From Scatomonas sp963649395 (lineage in GTDB: Bacteria; Bacillota; Clostridia; Lachnospirales; Lachnospiraceae): 11,743 nucleotides of DNA. Made by a program: the position numbers and the translations under genes. Below are positions 1-7,238 of the stretch, piece by piece. Position 1 is the first letter of the stretch; each line of letters begins with the position of its first letter. Location of the stretch: positions 1 to 11,743 of the forward strand of contig CAVJHW010000080.1 of the NCBI GenBank assembly GCA_963649395.1, in the 5' to 3' direction. The notes beneath the pieces were generated by a model. The model was not told the origin of the DNA and did no database searches. It saw only the letters and a list, made by a program, of their open reading frames with translations.

Positions 1-1
1 T

Positions 2-94
2 CCGTCTGCCACCGTGTGGATGCTTGTGATGACACTGGGTGCGGTTGTTTTGACGGTAACCGCTTTCAGAAAAAGAAAAATAGCAGAAAAGTAA
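2..94 (+). CDS. C-terminal end of an upstream membrane-anchored protein (partial)
   Basis: Frame 2 is open from the window edge to a TAA at 92-94 and gives 30 residues. They form one hydrophobic stretch of about 19 residues (TVWMLVMTLGAVVLTVTAF) followed by a basic tail, RKRKIAEK. This is the shape of a C-terminal membrane anchor, and it fits the hydrophobic-plus-positive tail of LPXTG-type sortase substrates. The sorting motif, if there is one, would lie upstream of the window, so the assignment to that class is inference. It could equally be the last helix of an ordinary membrane protein. A strong intrinsic terminator follows 19 bases after the stop, which supports this being a real gene end separate from the ATPase operon. 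Confidence 0.6.
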   Translation, partial: PSATVWMLVMTLGAVVLTVTAFRKRKIAEK

Positions 95-112
95 CAGGCT
101 GGGCAATGTTTA

Positions 113-161
113 CATGGAGCACAGGAGGCGTAAAATGCGCCTCTTGTGCTCCATGCTTTTT
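113..161 (+). terminator. Rho-independent terminator of the upstream gene
   Basis: An 18-bp stem pairs 113-130 with 138-155, with a single G-U pair (124/144) and a 7-nt loop. It is followed by C and then five T (157-161). It sits just after the stop codon at 92-94 and well before the ATPase promoter, so it separates the two transcription units. Confidence 0.93.
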
Positions 162-232
162 CAGCCAAAAACGCTGGATGACAGCTTGCCCTGGGAAAAA
201 TTCATTACCAGCGCTACAATTTGTATGGATTA

Positions 233-273
233 TTGCAAATCACCAGAGGTATGTGATAGTATACTTATATCAC
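233..273 (+). promoter_or_regulatory. Candidate promoter of the V-ATPase operon, with an overlapping dyad
   Basis: The best fit is -35 TTGCAA (233-238), an 18-bp spacer and -10 TAGTAT (257-262) preceded by TG at 254-255, an extended -10. An overlapping TATACT (260-265) is a closer -10 hexamer but has no good -35 at 17 bp. A dyad, GTGATA (253-258) and TATCAC (268-273), surrounds the palindrome GTATAC (259-264) and covers the -10, so it could be an operator. The rest of 162-341 shows no gene. Placement rests on consensus matching only. Confidence 0.5.
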
Positions 274-341
274 GGGATATTAGGGAGAAGGTGGAAATTC
301 GTCTGATTATCCATGATCCTGAGGGAAAGAAAGGAGATTTT

Positions 342-902
342 ATGGAACTACAGATCCAGGATTTGGTATCGTCCATTAAGAAGGAAGGCATTGATGCCGC
401 CCAGGCGGAGGCAGAGGCCATCCTTGCGGATGCCAGAAAAAAAGCGGAAGACATCCTTGCAGATGCAAGAAGTCAGGCCGAAGCCTTCAAAATGACTTCC
501 GAGAAGGAAATCAATACCATGCGGGAGAGTGCCATTTTATCTGCAGATCAGGCTAAACGGGATGCCGTGCTGGCCTTTGAGGCTGAGGTGAAGAGGGAGT
601 TTGAGAGGCTTCTCTCTGCTGCTATCAGGAAGAGCCTTACCGACGAAAGTCTGGCCAGGCTGATCCAGGCTGCCCTGCAGGGGGAGGCTGCATCGGACTA
701 TGCTGCGGAGGTGGCAGAGGTGACGGATGCCCTCAAGGCTCAGCTGGCGGAGGAGATTCGCCAGGGCTTGGAGATCCGTCCCACCAAGGGAGTGAAGGCA
801 GGCTTTAAGCTGGCGTCCAAGGACGGCTCCGGTTATTTTGATTGCACAGAGGAAGAGATCCGCCAGATGCTGACCCCCTATCTGAGAACCATTACTTTCT
901 GA
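342..902 (+). CDS. ntpE: V/A-type ATPase subunit E (peripheral stalk)
   Basis: This is the peripheral stalk (stator) subunit that links the catalytic head to membrane subunit I. The 186-residue protein has an Ala/Glu/Lys-rich N-terminal helix (about residues 15-95). It then has a C-terminal domain with a conserved-looking end (GLEIRPTKGVKAGFKLASKD, about 142-161) typical of bacterial subunit E. Residues 24-56 hold three 11-residue repeats (AEAILADARKK, AEDILADARSQ, AEAFKMTSEKE), the hendecad spacing of right-handed coiled coils in E/G stalks. The frame is open from 114, but the ATG at 342 has AAAGGAGA (330-337) just upstream and gives the family's usual length; an earlier start would begin inside the upstream terminator. 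It is first in the operon, 14 nt before the DUF2764 gene. No G/H partner gene is present in the window. Confidence 0.9.
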   Translation: MELQIQDLVSSIKKEGIDAAQAEAEAILADARKKAEDILADARSQAEAFKMTSEKEINTMRESAILSADQAKRDAVLAFEAEVKREFERLLSAAIRKSLTDESLARLIQAALQGEAASDYAAEVAEVTDALKAQLAEEIRQGLEIRPTKGVKAGFKLASKDGSGYFDCTEEEIRQMLTPYLRTITF

Positions 903-916
903 AAAGGGGGTATGAT

Positions 917-1441
917 ATGGCTTCCTATCATTATTTAATTGCAAGCCTGCCGGAGCTGAAGGCCGACGGAGACATGCCCCTCACCTACGAGGAATTCTTA
1001 GGCCTTTGTCAAAATACGGTAGGGAGAGACGTTTACGAAGAGCTGGAGAACCTGTCCCTGGCTTCCCAAGAAGGTCCCCTGGTCAGCCAATGGGCGCAGT
1101 TCTACCACCAGCTGACCCAGGAATTGAACGCTCAGCGCAGCCAAAGGTTGGGCAAGTCCTGTAAGGCGCCGGAGGACAAGGATCCTTTGGTAACCAATGT
1201 GGCGACTGCGGCCCTTCATGCCAGGAATCCCCTGGAGGCAGAGAAGATCCTTCTGGCCTACGAATTCGAGAACCTGGACGAGCTGGTAGGCATGCATATG
1301 TTTGACAAATATGTTTTATTTGGCTATGCCATCAAATTAAAACTCCTGGAGCGCCAGGCCTGCTTCCAGCAGGACAAGGGAAAGGCGGAATTCCAGCGCC
1401 TCTTCCACCAGGTGCAGGAGGAGATAGTGGTTAGTGGCTAG
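917..1441 (+). CDS. DUF2764 family V-ATPase-associated subunit
   Basis: This 174-residue protein begins ASYHYLIASLPEL, which matches the characteristic N-terminus of DUF2764 proteins (Y-Y-L-x-A-S-L-P). Members of this family sit between the E and A genes in V-ATPase operons of spirochaetes, chlamydiae and Bacteroidetes. Its role is not settled. Because the operon lacks a recognisable subunit C, a role as central-stalk connector is a reasonable inference. The protein is predicted mostly helical, with a conserved-looking FGYAIKLKLLERQACF segment (135-150). The start at 917 is preceded by AAAAGGGGG (902-910); the longer frame from 842 overlaps the E gene and lacks a ribosome site. The last residues and the TAG stop (1439-1441) come from the TAGTGGN repeat array that begins at 1425, so the native C-terminus may have been altered by repeat expansion. 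Confidence 0.85.
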   Translation: MASYHYLIASLPELKADGDMPLTYEEFLGLCQNTVGRDVYEELENLSLASQEGPLVSQWAQFYHQLTQELNAQRSQRLGKSCKAPEDKDPLVTNVATAALHARNPLEAEKILLAYEFENLDELVGMHMFDKYVLFGYAIKLKLLERQACFQQDKGKAEFQRLFHQVQEEIVVSG

Positions 1442-1480
1442 TGGCTAGTGGCTAGTGACTAGTGGTTAGTGGGTAGTGGG
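1425..1480 (+). repeat. Eight-copy TAGTGGN heptamer tandem array
   Basis: Eight 7-bp units run without a gap: TAGTGGT, TAGTGGC three times, TAGTGAC, TAGTGGT and TAGTGGG twice. The array overlaps the last five sense codons of the DUF2764 gene and supplies its stop codon (third unit, 1439-1441). It ends 14 nt before the ribosome site of the A gene (1495-1501). Because 7 is not a multiple of 3, successive units put TAG in each of the three frames. Confidence 0.95.
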
Positions 1481-1506
1481 CACTGACTGCTGAAAAGGAG
1501 AGATAT

Positions 1507-3237
1507 ATGGTGAAAGCGACGGGATGCGTGACGGGGGTGAATGGGAACCTGGTGAAGGTTTCTTTTGAGGGCTCCGTGCGCAAGAATGAGGTTGGCTTTG
1601 TCCTGTTGGAGGGGACCCGCCTGAAGGGTGAGGTAATCCGGATCAACAATGGCGAGGCCAGCATGCAGATTTACGAGATGTCAGATGGCATCCGGGTAGG
1701 AGATCCTGTAGAATTTACAGGAGAACTTATGAGTATTGAATTGGGGCCGGGGCTTTTGACCCAGGTCTTTGACGGATTGCAAAATCCCCTCCCCAACTTG
1801 GCAGAAAAGTGCGGATTCTTCCTGGAAAGGGGAGTTTATCTGGATCCCATTCCGGATCGGGAGTGGGAATTCACCCCGGCTGTTCAGGTTGGGGATCGGG
1901 TAGAGGCAGGTTATACCCTGGGATGGGTGCCGGAGGGGATTTTCCAGCATCAGATTATGGTTCCTTTCACCCTGAAGGGGAAGGATTGGAGGGTAAAGGA
2001 GATCAAGGGCCAGGGCTCCTATGGGGTTCGAGAGACCATTTGCGTCATTGAGGATGGAGATGGCAATACCCGGGAGCTTAGCATGGTATTTTCCCAGCCC
2101 ATCAAGCGGGCGGTCCAATGCTATGAGGAGAGGCTGCGGCCCGATGAGCCCCTGATTACCCAGATTCGTTGTATTGATACCTTCCTTCCCGTATCCAAGG
2201 GAGGAACCTTCTGTACCCCGGGGCCCTTCGGGGCAGGGAAGACGGTGCTCCAGCATATGGAGGCCAAGAATGCGGATGCGGATATCGTAATCGTGGCAGC
2301 CTGCGGGGAGCGGGCCGGTGAGGTGGTGGAGGTTCTGAAGGAATTTCCGGAGTTGACAGACCCCAAGACCGGCAGATCCTTGATGGAGAGGACCATTATC
2401 ATTTGCAATACCTCCTCCATGCCGGTGGCAGCCCGGGAGGCTTCCTGTTATACGGCTGTGACTTTGGCAGAATATTATCGGCAGATGGGGCTGGATGTTC
2501 TGCTCTTGGCAGATTCTACCTCCCGTTGGGCGCAGGCCATGCGGGAGATGAGCGGTCGTCTGGAGGAGATTCCGGGGGAAGAGGCCTTTCCTGCTTACCT
2601 GGAGTCCACCATTGCCTCCTTCTACGAGAGAGCCGGCAAGGTTCGTCTCTATGACGGCAAGGAGGGCTCTATCACCATCGGCGGGGCGGTGTCTCCTGCA
2701 GGCGGTAACTTCGAGGAGCCGGTGACCCAGGCCACCCTGAAGGTGGTAGGAGCCTTCCACGGCCTTTCCCGGGAGCGGTCGGATGCCCGTAAGTACCCGG
2801 CCATCCATCCCATGGATTCCTGGTCCAAGTATCGAGGGGTGGTAGATATGAAGAAGGTAGACCGCCTAAGAGGCATTCTTCGCCAGAGCGTAGAGGTCAG
2901 CCAGATGATGAAGGTGCTGGGAGAGGAAGGCACCTCCGCAGAGGACTTCATCATTTACCAGAAGGGAGAGCTGCTGGATTCCGTTTATCTGCAGCAGAAT
3001 TCCTTCGATGATATTGATGCTGCCTGCTCTCCCAAGAGACAGAGGATAGAGTTCGATCGGATCTACGATGCCCTGACCCATGAGTATGATCTCAGGGACA
3101 AGAAGGAGATTCGTGCCTTCTTCAACGAGCTGAGGCAGGACTTCCTGGACTGGCACGGGACAGAGTTTGAAAGTGATGCTTTCCACGATCAGGAGGAAAA
3201 AATCGCTGAATTATACCATGCAAGGGTAGCGCAGTAG
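1507..3237 (+). CDS. ntpA: V/A-type ATPase catalytic subunit A
   Basis: This is the catalytic subunit of the cytoplasmic V1/A1 head; it binds and hydrolyses (or makes) ATP in alternation with B. Its 576 residues match the usual length. In order it has an N-terminal beta-barrel (1-75), the A-specific bulge or non-homologous region (about 110-185), a P-loop GPFGAGKT (239-246, Lys245), and GER (267-269) with the catalytic-type Glu268. Then come NTSSMPVAAREAS (301-313), the Walker B-like strand LLLADSTSRWA (332-342), SGRLEEIPGEEAFPAYL (349-365) and a helical C-terminal domain. All key nucleotide-site residues are present. The start ATG has AAGGAGA at 1495-1501. The wording GERAGEVVEVLKEFPEL is close to the spirochaete/chlamydia-type enzymes, in line with the operon layout. 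The stop codon TAG overlaps the ribosome site of B. Confidence 0.97.
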   Translation: MVKATGCVTGVNGNLVKVSFEGSVRKNEVGFVLLEGTRLKGEVIRINNGEASMQIYEMSDGIRVGDPVEFTGELMSIELGPGLLTQVFDGLQNPLPNLAEKCGFFLERGVYLDPIPDREWEFTPAVQVGDRVEAGYTLGWVPEGIFQHQIMVPFTLKGKDWRVKEIKGQGSYGVRETICVIEDGDGNTRELSMVFSQPIKRAVQCYEERLRPDEPLITQIRCIDTFLPVSKGGTFCTPGPFGAGKTVLQHMEAKNADADIVIVAACGERAGEVVEVLKEFPELTDPKTGRSLMERTIIICNTSSMPVAAREASCYTAVTLAEYYRQMGLDVLLLADSTSRWAQAMREMSGRLEEIPGEEAFPAYLESTIASFYERAGKVRLYDGKEGSITIGGAVSPAGGNFEEPVTQATLKVVGAFHGLSRERSDARKYPAIHPMDSWSKYRGVVDMKKVDRLRGILRQSVEVSQMMKVLGEEGTSAEDFIIYQKGELLDSVYLQQNSFDDIDAACSPKRQRIEFDRIYDALTHEYDLRDKKEIRAFFNELRQDFLDWHGTEFESDAFHDQEEKIAELYHARVAQ

Positions 3238-3246
3238 GAGGGCCAG

Positions 3247-4611
3247 ATGCAGAAAGTATATACGAAAATAGATTCCATCGTAGGAAATGTTGTAACGGTG
3301 CGGGCGGAAAATGTCCGCAGCGGGGATCTGGCTTTGGTGGGGGACAGTTATGCTACCGTGATTAAGCTGGATCACGACAGGGTTTCCCTCCAGGTATTTG
3401 CCGGAACCCAGGGAGTCAGCACCACGGATAGTGTTCGCTTTCTGGGACATCCCATGCAGGTATCCTTCTCGGAGCACCTGCTGGGCCGCATCTTCAACGG
3501 AGCAGGCTTGCCCATCGACAAGGGACCGGAGCTGACGGAGCATATGATTCCCGTGGGAGGCCCCTCCTTCAATCCGGCCAAGAGGGTATTGCCCAAGAAT
3601 ATGATTCGGACGGGAATTCCCATGATCGATGTCTTCAATACCCTGGTGGAGAGTCAGAAGCTGCCTATTTTCTCCATTTCCGGAGAGCCCTACAATGACC
3701 TCCTGGCCCGCATCGCCATGCAGGCGGAGGTAGATGTCATTGTTTTGGGAGGAATGGGACTCAAATACGACGATTACCTGGCCTTCCGGGAGACCCTGGA
3801 AAAGGGCGGGGCCATGAGCCATACGGTGATGTTCATTCATACCGCTTCTGATCCCATCGTGGAATGTACCCTGGTGCCGGATCTGTCCCTGGCAGTGGCG
3901 GAGCAATTCGCCCTGGCAGGCAAGAAGGTCCTGGTGCTGCTGACGGATATGACCAACTTCGCCGATGCCCAGAAGGAAATGGCCATCACCATGGAGCAGG
4001 TGCCCTCCAATCGTGGTTACCCGGGTGACCTCTACAGCTGTCTGGCTTCTCGTTATGAGAAGGCTGTGGACATTGAAGGGGCAGGATCTATCACCATTTT
4101 GGGTGTCACCACCATGCCCGGCGACGATGTTACCCATCCGGTTCCGGACAACACGGGATATATCACAGAGGGTCAATATTACCTGAAGAATGGCCATATC
4201 GAGCCCTTCGGCTCCCTGTCCCGTCTGAAACAAAATGTCAACGGCGAGACTCGGGATGATCATCGAGCCCTGATGGACGGCATGATTCGTCTCTATGCCC
4301 AATATAAGGAAAGCCTGGAGAAGAAGTCCATGGGTTTCCTGATGTCGGAATGGGATGATAAGCTTCTGAAATACGGTGAGCTTTTCGAGGCCAGATTGAT
4401 GGACTTAAGAGTTAATATTCCCCTGGAGACAGCCCTGGATCTGGGCTGGGAGATCTTGGCAGAGTGTTTTGAGCCCAATGAGACGGGTCTCAAGACCAGC
4501 CTGCTCAAGGAGAGATGGCCCAGGAGACAGGACCAGGAAGGGTCGTTCGGGACATCGAATCCGGTCGGCAGGAAGGAAGAGCAGCCCGGGAAGCAGGAGG
4601 AACTCAGTTAA
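3247..4611 (+). CDS. ntpB: V/A-type ATPase regulatory subunit B
   Basis: This is the non-catalytic nucleotide-site subunit that alternates with A in the hexameric head. The P-loop position is degenerate (FSISGEPYNDLLARIA, 142-157, no GKT), as expected for B. Family markers are IRTGIPMIDVFNTLVESQKLPIF (120-142), LLTDMTNFADA (231-241), SNRGYPGDLYSCLASRYEKA (254-273) and PGDDVTHPVPDNTGYITEGQ (291-310). Also present is SLSRL (323-327), whose Arg326 corresponds to the arginine finger contributed to the A site. The 454 residues include a hydrophilic, low-complexity tail after about residue 424 (rich in Arg, Gln, Glu, Gly) that looks dispensable. The start ATG lies 5 nt after AGGAGG (3236-3241), which overlaps the stop codon of A, so translation is probably coupled. 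D follows 12 nt after the stop. Confidence 0.97.
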   Translation: MQKVYTKIDSIVGNVVTVRAENVRSGDLALVGDSYATVIKLDHDRVSLQVFAGTQGVSTTDSVRFLGHPMQVSFSEHLLGRIFNGAGLPIDKGPELTEHMIPVGGPSFNPAKRVLPKNMIRTGIPMIDVFNTLVESQKLPIFSISGEPYNDLLARIAMQAEVDVIVLGGMGLKYDDYLAFRETLEKGGAMSHTVMFIHTASDPIVECTLVPDLSLAVAEQFALAGKKVLVLLTDMTNFADAQKEMAITMEQVPSNRGYPGDLYSCLASRYEKAVDIEGAGSITILGVTTMPGDDVTHPVPDNTGYITEGQYYLKNGHIEPFGSLSRLKQNVNGETRDDHRALMDGMIRLYAQYKESLEKKSMGFLMSEWDDKLLKYGELFEARLMDLRVNIPLETALDLGWEILAECFEPNETGLKTSLLKERWPRRQDQEGSFGTSNPVGRKEEQPGKQEELS

Positions 4612-4623
4612 AAGGAGTACCGG

Positions 4624-5238
4624 ATGGCAATCAAACTTACAAAGAACGAACAGAAGGTTCAAAAGGATAAGCTGAAGCAATATCAGCGCTATCTTCCCAC
4701 CCTGCAGCTGAAGAAGCAGCAGCTCCAGTCGGTGATCAGCCAGGTTACCCTGGAGCTGAGACAGAAGGAGGAGGAACGCCTCCGGATGATCGGAGATCTG
4801 GATGATTGGGTGGCGGTATTTGCCGAGAATCAGCTCTTTGAAGAAGAGAAGAGGCTGAATCACCTGGTGCATCCGGATAAGGTTCTGTGTACGGAGGTCA
4901 ATATTGCCGGGGTGCGGGTTCCCTCCTTCCGGGAGCTGACCTTTCAGGAGATCGACTACCAGGTGGAGGATTATCCCCTTTGGGTGGATACAGCAGTCTT
5001 CAAGCTGCGGGAAATTGCCCGGCTGGAGGCCCTGGCTTCCACCCTGCGCAGGCAGAGAGACCTGCTGGAGCAGGAGCTTCGGTCTACCTCCCAGCGGGTC
5101 AACCTCTTTGAGAAGGTGAAGATTCCGGAGGCTAAGGAAAATATCCGTATCATAGGGGTCTATCTGGGAGACCAGCAGACGGCTGCCGTGGTGCGGGGGA
5201 AGATATCTAAGAAAAAATTGGCGGGGGTGGAAGCATGA
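4624..5238 (+). CDS. ntpD: V/A-type ATPase subunit D (central rotor shaft)
   Basis: Subunit D is the central shaft that rotates inside the A3B3 head and passes torque to the K ring. The 204-residue protein is two long helices around a small middle segment. The N-terminal helix is about 5-80 (KLTKNEQKVQKDKLKQYQRY) and the C-terminal helix about 118-175. The latter carries the family signature QRVNLFEKVKIPEA (157-170) and is followed by RIIGVYLGDQQTAAVVRGKI (175-194). The LGDQQTAAVVRGK ending is typical of the DUF2764-containing operon type. The ribosome site AAAGGAG (4611-4617) partly overlaps the stop of B. The TGA stop overlaps the ATG of subunit I as ATGA, which indicates coupled translation. 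No subunit F gene follows, although F is the usual partner of D. Confidence 0.95.
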   Translation: MAIKLTKNEQKVQKDKLKQYQRYLPTLQLKKQQLQSVISQVTLELRQKEEERLRMIGDLDDWVAVFAENQLFEEEKRLNHLVHPDKVLCTEVNIAGVRVPSFRELTFQEIDYQVEDYPLWVDTAVFKLREIARLEALASTLRRQRDLLEQELRSTSQRVNLFEKVKIPEAKENIRIIGVYLGDQQTAAVVRGKISKKKLAGVEA

Positions 5239-7166
5239 TCGAGAAAATGAACATGGTTTATATTGTGACCGCCCTCTCCGACCGCGAGAAAATGCTGACA
5301 GACCTCAGGAATCTGGGTCTGGTGCATCTGGCGGAAAGAAAGGGGCCGGACAAGGAAACCGCAGACCGCTTCGCCCTCCTGTCCCGTACCGCCGCTGCCC
5401 TGAAGGAATATCTCCCCAAGAAGGAATCCAACAGGAAGTCCGAAAAAGAGTCGGGCAAGAAATCCGGAAGGATGTCCTGGAAGGAGTCCGGGAAGGACTC
5501 CGAGCTGGCAGGGTCCCTGGGGCATGTCCCGGGGAACGGGATCCTGTCAGAGGAGGATTTTGAGAAGGTCTACAGCGCGGTGCTGGATGCCCTGGACCGG
5601 AAGGCTCAGCTGGCCCAGGAGAGGTCGGAAGCAGCGGCAGAATATGACAGGATCTGGGCCTGGGGAGATTTCTCACCGGAAGCGGTGGAGGAATTGAGAG
5701 AGTATGGCTATGACCTGCATTTCTATCAATTCGGCAAGAAGGAATATGAAAATGCGGTGAAAGATGACCGGGTGCAGCTGATCCGCCTGGCCAGCGTGGA
5801 CAAGCAGATGACAGCAGCCCTGCTGGGCACCCTTCCTTCGGATTTGGCGGGGACAGAATTCGCCCTGCCGGACCAGAGTCGGGGAGACCTGCTGGCGATG
5901 ATGGAGGACTGCGACCGGGAGGAGCAGGAATGCGACCAGATCCTAAGAGAAGCCGCCCATTATGAGGCCAGTTTTCAGGACCAGCTGCTCCAGCTGCAGA
6001 ACGAGGAGGACTTCTCCTCCGCCCGGGAGACAGCGGGGGCAGATGAGAATCTTGTATGGCTGAGCGGATATATCCCTCAGGCAGAGATGGAGGGCTTTCG
6101 GCAGGCAGCCGCAGCCGGAGGATGGGCCTGGGCAGCCCAGGACGTGGATGAGGAGGATGAGAAGGTACCTACCAAGCTGCGTTTCAACAAGGTTTCCCGC
6201 CTGATTAAGCCGGTATTTGATATCCTGGGTGTTTTGCCGGGATATCGGGAGCAGGACATCTCCCTTTGGTTTTTCCTCTTTTTCATCCTCTTTTTCGCCA
6301 TGATTATCGGGGATGGGGGATATGGGCTTCTGCTGCTGGTGGGAACCCTGGGATTTTCCCTGGTCAAAAAGAAGAAAAACGATGGAATTTTTCTCTTGCT
6401 GGTGCTGTCCATCGGCACCATTTGCTGGGGAGCCGTCACCGGCACCTGGTTTGGCCTGGAGGGAGCCATGAAGATTCCCTTCCTGAAGGCCCTGGTCATT
6501 CCCAGCTTCGCCAACTACCCGGAATATTTCGGGGTGACTGCCCAAGCCCAGCAGAATACCATCATTAAGTTTTCCTTCTCGGTCGGTGCTATCCAGATGG
6601 CTTTGGGTTCCATCCTCAGCATCAAGAAGAAGGTCTCAGAGAAGAATCTCAGCTGGCTGGCCGATCTGGGCTGGACCATTTCCGTTTCCGCCATGTATCT
6701 TCTGTCCCTCTACCTAGTGGTGGGAGAGAAGATCCATCTTCAGCCCGTATTTGTCCTGGTAGGCCTAGGCTTTGCCCTGGTGCTCCTGTTTGGCGGTATG
6801 TCTCCGGAGCTTCCCTTTGGGAAAGGCCTCCTGGCGGGGGTCAGCAATGGATTTACCGTATTTCTGGACACCATCAGCTGCTTTGGAAATGTTATGAGCT
6901 ATATCCGCCTCTTTGCCGTTGGCATGGCGGGACTGGCCATCGCCCAGAGCTTCAACTCCCTGGCAGAGGGCTTTCATGGTCCCCAGATTATCGTTGGAAT
7001 TCTGGTATTCCTCATCGGTCACACCTTGAATATCGTGATGTGCTTCCTGTCTGTGGTGGTACACGGTGTTCGACTCAATGTGCTGGAATTCTCCGGCCAG
7101 GTAGGTCTGGAATGGACGGGAATCCCCTATGAGCCCTTCCGGAAGGAAGCAAAGCTGAAGAAATAA
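5235..7166 (+). CDS. ntpI: V/A-type ATPase membrane subunit I (a subunit)
   Basis: This membrane stator subunit carries the ion half-channels next to the K ring. The N-terminal cytoplasmic domain (1-340) opens with the usual MIEKMNMVYIVT strand. From residue 341 there are about seven membrane segments: roughly 343-376, 384-405, 445-463, 475-497, 503-521, 534-577 and 584-612. Key motifs are IIGDGGYGLLLL (357-368), SYIRLFAVGMAG (555-566) with the essential channel Arg558, and HGVRLNVLEFSG (610-621) near the C-terminus. Length (643) is normal for the family. Residues 62-91 form a Lys/Ser-rich low-complexity tract with repeated KESGK-like units, probably a loop insertion in the first coiled-coil arm. 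The gene overlaps D by 4 nt. Its last codons and stop lie in the first copy of a tandem duplication (7141-7204). Confidence 0.95.
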   Translation: MIEKMNMVYIVTALSDREKMLTDLRNLGLVHLAERKGPDKETADRFALLSRTAAALKEYLPKKESNRKSEKESGKKSGRMSWKESGKDSELAGSLGHVPGNGILSEEDFEKVYSAVLDALDRKAQLAQERSEAAAEYDRIWAWGDFSPEAVEELREYGYDLHFYQFGKKEYENAVKDDRVQLIRLASVDKQMTAALLGTLPSDLAGTEFALPDQSRGDLLAMMEDCDREEQECDQILREAAHYEASFQDQLLQLQNEEDFSSARETAGADENLVWLSGYIPQAEMEGFRQAAAAGGWAWAAQDVDEEDEKVPTKLRFNKVSRLIKPVFDILGVLPGYREQDISLWFFLFFILFFAMIIGDGGYGLLLLVGTLGFSLVKKKKNDGIFLLLVLSIGTICWGAVTGTWFGLEGAMKIPFLKALVIPSFANYPEYFGVTAQAQQNTIIKFSFSVGAIQMALGSILSIKKKVSEKNLSWLADLGWTISVSAMYLLSLYLVVGEKIHLQPVFVLVGLGFALVLLFGGMSPELPFGKGLLAGVSNGFTVFLDTISCFGNVMSYIRLFAVGMAGLAIAQSFNSLAEGFHGPQIIVGILVFLIGHTLNIVMCFLSVVVHGVRLNVLEFSGQVGLEWTGIPYEPFRKEAKLKK

Positions 7167-7204
7167 GAGCGGAAGGAAGAAATAAAAGCTGAAGAAATAA
7201 GAGC
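7141..7204 (+). repeat. Imperfect tandem duplication across the stop codon of subunit I
   Basis: Copy 1 (7141-7170, 30 bp) and copy 2 (7171-7204, 34 bp) both start GGAAGGAAG and end in the identical 20-mer AAAGCTGAAGAAATAAGAGC (7151-7170 and 7185-7204). They differ by a 4-bp insertion and one base. Copy 1 contains the real stop (7164-7166); copy 2 is non-coding. Confidence 0.9.
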
Positions 7205-7221
7205 TTGGGGATTCATGTTAT

Positions 7222-7238
7222 GGCTGCCACCGGCAGCC
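7222..7238 (+). promoter_or_regulatory. Intra-operon hairpin between I and K
   Basis: A perfect 7-bp GC-rich stem, GGCTGCC (7222-7228) and GGCAGCC (7232-7238), closes on a 3-nt loop. It is not followed by a T-tract, so it is not an intrinsic terminator. It lies about 16 nt before the ribosome site of K, where it could mark mRNA processing or protect the K message. The function is inference. Confidence 0.45.

Noticed and set aside
114..341. N-terminal extension of subunit E to an ATG at 114
   Set aside because: It would start inside the terminator stem, upstream of the promoter, and has no ribosome site; the ATG at 342 has a good one and gives the normal protein length.
842..916. Longer DUF2764 protein starting at 842
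   Set aside because: It overlaps the E gene by 61 nt without a ribosome site; the family N-terminus (YHYLIASLPEL) begins at the ATG at 917.
1425..1480. CRISPR-like array
   Set aside because: Units are 7 bp with no spacers; this is a simple tandem repeat.
1681..2808. Long minus-strand open frame (375 codons) opposite subunit A
   Set aside because: The product has no recognisable domain and lies antisense to a well-conserved gene; it is a by-product of codon bias.
3682..3710. Missing Walker A in subunit B as a damaged gene
   Set aside because: Loss of the P-loop GKT is normal for the non-catalytic B subunit family.
3211..4302. Long minus-strand open frame (363 codons) opposite subunit B
   Set aside because: Same reasoning: it mirrors a conserved gene and the His/Gln/Gly-rich product is typical of antisense shadows.
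7222..7238. Terminator between I and K
   Set aside because: The hairpin has no following T-tract, and K has no separate promoter that I can support.
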